Below, in pieces: positions 61,311 through 64,000 of a stretch of 64,000 nt of DNA. Where the stretch lies: NCBI GenBank assembly GCA_017882855.1, contig JADGOR010000002.1, forward strand, positions 32,715 through 96,714. Direction: 5' to 3'. The notes beneath the pieces are model-generated. The model saw only the letters and a program-made list of their open reading frames with translations. It ran no database searches and had not been told where the DNA came from. This DNA is from Cellulomonas sp. (GTDB lineage Bacteria; Actinomycetota; Actinomycetes; Actinomycetales; Cellulomonadaceae). How positions within the stretch are numbered: position 1 is the first letter of the stretch; each line of letters opens with the position of its first letter. The translations under genes and the position numbers were made by a program.

Positions 61311-61607
61311 TCAGAGCGCCGTGACCGCAGCGAGGTCCGGCGCATCCGTCACGCCGTTGACGGCGGCGTTGTTGTTGTGGTTGTGGGCCACGTCGGTCGC
61401 AGCGGCGGCCAGCGTCTCCTCGAACTTCTGGAGGTGCGGGCGGAACTGCTCCCAGGCTGCGCGGAACGCCTCGGCGTTCGGCGTCTGCCAGACGGCGTTG
61501 CCGAGGTCTCGATCCGTGGACGTGCGGATCTCGTAGGCGTTCGTGACGTTGCTCTTGAGCGTCGTGTAGAGCGTCTGGAGGGTGGAGAGTTCGGCGGTCA
61601 GTGCCAT
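61311..61607 (-). CDS. WXG100-family-like protein
   Basis: 98 residues from ATG at 61607 with AGGAGG about 6 bases upstream. Two-helix layout: ALTAELSTLQTLYTTLKSNV, then GNAVWQTPNAEAFRAAWEQF and RPHLQKFEETLAAAATDVAH. The turn reads W-Q-T where the family has W-x-G, while the flanking residues (VW..PNAE.FR..W) match actinobacterial WXG100 proteins well. Such proteins are secreted as dimers by type VII systems. It faces the cluster with its own promoter region and is the obvious candidate small substrate of the EccC/EssC-like ATPase. Confidence 0.8.
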   Translation of the reverse strand: MALTAELSTLQTLYTTLKSNVTNAYEIRTSTDRDLGNAVWQTPNAEAFRAAWEQFRPHLQKFEETLAAAATDVAHNHNNNAAVNGVTDAPDLAAVTAL

Positions 61608-61787
61608 AAGAGGCCTCCTGGTTGCTGTCGTGGTCGCTCGGACGGAAGACACTTTGTCATGTATTCGCAGTATTCGCGCTCGGTTCGACATATCGCGCCA
61701 ACAGAACGCCGGCCAGGCGCGGGGTCGTGTCCTGCCGGTGGTCGCGCCGTCGGCGGACTGCTACCCGGCGGTGACCGCGATCGACGC

Positions 61788-62150
61788 CTAGCTCTCCTGC
61801 GCGGGGATCAGACAGAACTCGTTCCCCTCCAGGTCGGCCAGCACGAACCACTGCACGTCGCCCTGGCCGATGTCGGCGTGTCGTGCGCCGAGGGCGAGCA
61901 GGCGTTCGAGCTCTTGCTCGATCGTCGCCTCCCGGGGCTCGACGTCGAGGTGCAGCCGGTTCTTGACGGTCTTGGCGTCCGGGACGGGCTCAAAGAGGAT
62001 ACGAGGCCCCGCACCGCCGGGTGCCTCGAGCCGCAACGAGCCCTCGCCCCACGGGCTGGTGATCGGCCAACCGAGGACCTGCGACCACCAGGCGGCCTGC
62101 GCCGTGGTGTCGTGGCTGTCGATCACGATCTCGTTCAGCATGCATGCCAT
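61788..62150 (-). CDS. VOC-family protein (glyoxalase/bleomycin-resistance fold)
   Basis: 120 residues. LNEIVIDSHDTTAQAAWWSQ starts the first beta-alpha-beta module; RLHLDVEPREATIEQELERL and VLADLEGNEFCLIPA close the second, with the His and Glu positions that bind metal in this fold. The substrate cannot be told. The ATG at 62150 has GGAGGAG about 6 bases upstream; an in-frame ATG lies 9 bases later. It is not obviously tied to the neighbouring cluster. Confidence 0.85.
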   Translation of the reverse strand: MACMLNEIVIDSHDTTAQAAWWSQVLGWPITSPWGEGSLRLEAPGGAGPRILFEPVPDAKTVKNRLHLDVEPREATIEQELERLLALGARHADIGQGDVQWFVLADLEGNEFCLIPAQES

Positions 62151-62252
62151 GGGTTCTCCTCCGACGAAGTGGAGTGATCTGGCGCCAGCGCTCCGGGCCT
62201 GGCTGCCGTGTCACCCCAGATTATTCGGGGAGGGCGCGTCGTGGGGACGCAC

Positions 62253-62258
62253 TAAGAT
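62253..62258 (+). promoter_or_regulatory. Possible -10 box of aspS
   Basis: TAAGAT lies 48 bases before the aspS GTG, giving a leader of about 40 bases that includes GGAAGGA. No clean -35 is visible. Confidence 0.35.
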
Positions 62259-62306
62259 CAGGCGGGCGCCCCGGCGCACTCCCGTTCGTCCCTGGAAGGA
62301 CCCTTC

Positions 62307-64000
62307 GTGCTCCGAACTCACAACGCCGGCTCACTTCGGGCCGGGCAGACCGGCGAGACCGTCACCCTGACCGGCTGGGTCGCGCGGCGGCGCGATCACG
62401 GTGGTGTGGCCTTCATCGACCTGCGGGACGCCTCGGGCATCGCTCAGGTGGTGATCCGGGACGAGGCCGTCGCCCACGGCCTGCGCAACGAGTTCGTGCT
62501 GAAGGTCACCGGCGAGGTCTCCCGTCGGCCGGCCGGGAACGAGAACCCCAACCTCCCGACCGGCGAGATCGAGGTCATCGCGCGCGACGTCGTCGTCCTC
62601 AACGAGGCGGCCCCGCTGCCGTTCCAGATCGACGAACACGTCGAGGTCGGCGAAGAGGCGCGCTTGAAGTACCGCTACCTGGACCTGCGCCGGAGCGGCC
62701 CCGCAGCGGCGCTGCGGCTGCGCTCGAAGGTCAGCGCCGCCGCCCGTCGGGTCCTCGACGCGCACGAGTTCATCGAGATCGAGACGCCCACGCTGACCCG
62801 CTCGACCCCCGAGGGCGCGCGCGATTTCCTGGTTCCGGCCCGGCTGCAACCGGGATGCTGGTACGCGTTGCCGCAGTCGCCCCAGCTCTTCAAGCAGCTG
62901 CTCATGGTCGCCGGGATGGAGCGGTACTACCAGATCGCCCGCTGCTACCGCGACGAGGACTTCCGGGCGGACCGGCAGCCGGAGTTCACCCAGCTCGACG
63001 TGGAGATGAGCTTCGTCGAGCAGGACGACGTGATCGCCCTCTCGGAGGAGATCCTCGCCGAGGTGTGGGCGCTGATCGGCTCCGAGCTGAGCACGCCGAT
63101 CCCGCGGATGACCTTTGCCGAGGCGATGCGTCGGTTCGGCACCGACAAGCCCGACCTGCGCTTCGGGCTCGAGCTCACCGAGCTCACCGACTACTTCGCG
63201 AGCACCCCGTTCCGGGTGTTTCAGGCGCCGTATGTGGGGGCCGTCGTCATGCCGGGCGGTGCCTCGCAGCCGCGCAAGACCCTCGACGCCTGGCAGGACT
63301 GGGCCAAGCAGCGCGGCGCCAAGGGGCTCGCCTACGTACTTGTCGGGCCGGACGGCGAGGCCGGCGGCCCGGTGGCCAAGAACCTCAGCGACGAGGAGCG
63401 CGCGGGTCTCGCCGCGGCGGTGGGCGCGGTGCCTGGCGACTGCGTCTTCTTCGCGGCCGGCACCGTCGGGTCCGCCCGAGCCCTGCTCGGCGCGACTCGG
63501 CTCGAGATCGGGCGTCGCGGGGACCTGATCGACCCGGACGCCTGGTCGTTCCTGTGGGTGACCGACGCACCGCTGTTCAAGCCGACCGGCGAGGACGACG
63601 ACGTCGCCGTCGGTGGTGGTGCGTGGACGGCCGTGCACCACGCCTTCACCTCGCCGACGCCGGAGTGGATCGACCGCTTCGAGCAAGACCCGGGCAACGC
63701 GCTTGCGTACGCCTACGACATCGTCTGCAACGGGAACGAGATCGGCGGCGGCTCGATCCGTATCCACCGCCGCGACGTCCAGCAGCGAGTGTTCGAGGTG
63801 ATGGGCATCGGCGAAGCAGAGGCGCAGGAGAAGTTCGGCTTCCTGCTCGACGCCTTCACCTTCGGCGCGCCGCCGCACGGCGGGATCGCGTTCGGCTGGG
63901 ACCGGATCGTCGCGCTGCTCGCGAAGACCGAGTCGATCCGGGACGTCATCGCGTTCCCGAAGTCCGGTGGCGGCTACGACCCGCTGACCCAGGCGCCGGC
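62307..64000 (+). CDS. aspS: Aspartyl-tRNA synthetase (3' end cut by window)
   Basis: About 564 of roughly 590 residues are present. OB-fold anticodon domain: [20 protein letters not shown]. Class II core: [40 protein letters not shown] then TQLDVEMSF, and [20 protein letters not shown]. The bacterial GAD insertion domain lies between, and [20 protein letters not shown] closes the visible part. The GTG at 62307 has GGAAGGA about 7 bases upstream. In mycobacteria aspS also lies downstream of hisS, but without the cluster seen here. Confidence 0.97.
   Translation, partial: MLRTHNAGSLRAGQTGETVTLTGWVARRRDHGGVAFIDLRDASGIAQVVIRDEAVAHGLRNEFVLKVTGEVSRRPAGNENPNLPTGEIEVIARDVVVLNEAAPLPFQIDEHVEVGEEARLKYRYLDLRRSGPAAALRLRSKVSAAARRVLDAHEFIEIETPTLTRSTPEGARDFLVPARLQPGCWYALPQSPQLFKQLLMVAGMERYYQIARCYRDEDFRADRQPEFTQLDVEMSFVEQDDVIALSEEILAEVWALIGSELSTPIPRMTFAEAMRRFGTDKPDLRFGLELTELTDYFASTPFRVFQAPYVGAVVMPGGASQPRKTLDAWQDWAKQRGAKGLAYVLVGPDGEAGGPVAKNLSDEERAGLAAAVGAVPGDCVFFAAGTVGSARALLGATRLEIGRRGDLIDPDAWSFLWVTDAPLFKPTGEDDDVAVGGGAWTAVHHAFTSPTPEWIDRFEQDPGNALAYAYDIVCNGNEIGGGSIRIHRRDVQQRVFEVMGIGEAEAQEKFGFLLDAFTFGAPPHGGIAFGWDRIVALLAKTESIRDVIAFPKSGGGYDPLTQAP

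Noticed and set aside
61582..61791. Plus-strand frame of 69 codons opposite the WXG100-like gene start
   Set aside because: It is antisense to the promoter region and start of the WXG100-like gene, without ribosome binding site or family features.
62331..63878. Open frame of about 515 codons antisense to aspS
   Set aside because: Shadow of aspS; no family features.
1..64000. CRISPR array, insertion sequence, prophage or integrated element
   Set aside because: No regularly spaced repeats, transposase, integrase or attachment-type duplication of a tRNA end was seen. Short tandem repeats are all inside coding regions.

Overview
The window looks like core chromosome from a high-GC, mycelial-type actinomycete. 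GC is very high, GTG starts are frequent and many genes overlap by 4 bp (ATGA/GTGA). There is a SsgB-like sporulation/division protein and a phosphatidylinositol mannoside (PIM) operon. The gene order thrS-HIT-pgsA-patA-pimA-pdxS-pdxT-yebC-ruvCAB-yajC-secDF-apt-relA-ppi-MBL-hisS-...-aspS is the conserved actinobacterial order also seen in mycobacteria. A Frankiales/Sporichthyales-like lineage is a reasonable guess but is inference. No insertion sequence, prophage, CRISPR array or rRNA gene was seen.

Layout. 1-2784: RNase D, a LuxR-type regulator and DUF3000 on the minus strand. 2900-5572: gnd and an abutting ATP-grasp ligase. 5632-8724 (minus): RibD-like reductase, SufE, rhodanese and a PPK2 polyphosphate kinase, the last divergent from a CYTH-CHAD protein at 8858. 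10427-14904 (minus): DUF2079 membrane protein, DUF5317 protein, a membrane GGDEF-EAL protein and, upstream of it, a 36-codon membrane peptide gene. That small gene is followed by a strong intrinsic terminator which lies inside the 5' end of the GGDEF-EAL gene. 15444-15719: tRNA-Val, -Cys and -Gly (minus). 15876-17910: pabB-pabC preceded by a possible leaderless 10-codon upstream ORF. 18005-18689: SsgB-like gene and tRNA-Val(CAC).

18892-42699 is the housekeeping run: translation (thrS, hisS), PIM lipid synthesis (pgsA, patA, pimA), PLP synthesis (pdxS, pdxT), recombination (ruvCAB), preprotein translocation (yajC-secD-secF) and stringent response (apt, relA). It is interrupted by three minus-strand genes (AbiEi-like, DUF349, cyclophilin). 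Several genes in this run have a -10 hexamer placed 5-8 bases before the start codon, which suggests leaderless mRNAs.

42864-61607 is the accessory region between hisS and aspS. It begins with a Tad/Flp pilus locus: SAF-domain CpaB-like protein, CpaE-like ATPase, CpaF/TadA, TadB, TadC, Flp pilin and three TadE/TadG-like pseudopilins. It runs without a break into a membrane protein with a LysM-like segment and a SARP-type (wHTH plus BTAD) C-terminus. Then come a 1543-residue EccC/EssC-type FtsK/SpoIIIE ATPase with a FHA-like N-terminus, a 681-residue candidate secreted protein, two lipoproteins and one secreted protein. A WXG100-like protein gene faces the cluster from the far side of a hairpin. 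None of the other usual type VII core subunits (EccB, EccD, EccE, mycosin) is present. This composite Tad plus minimal type-VII-like locus is the most interesting feature of the window. The window ends inside aspS.
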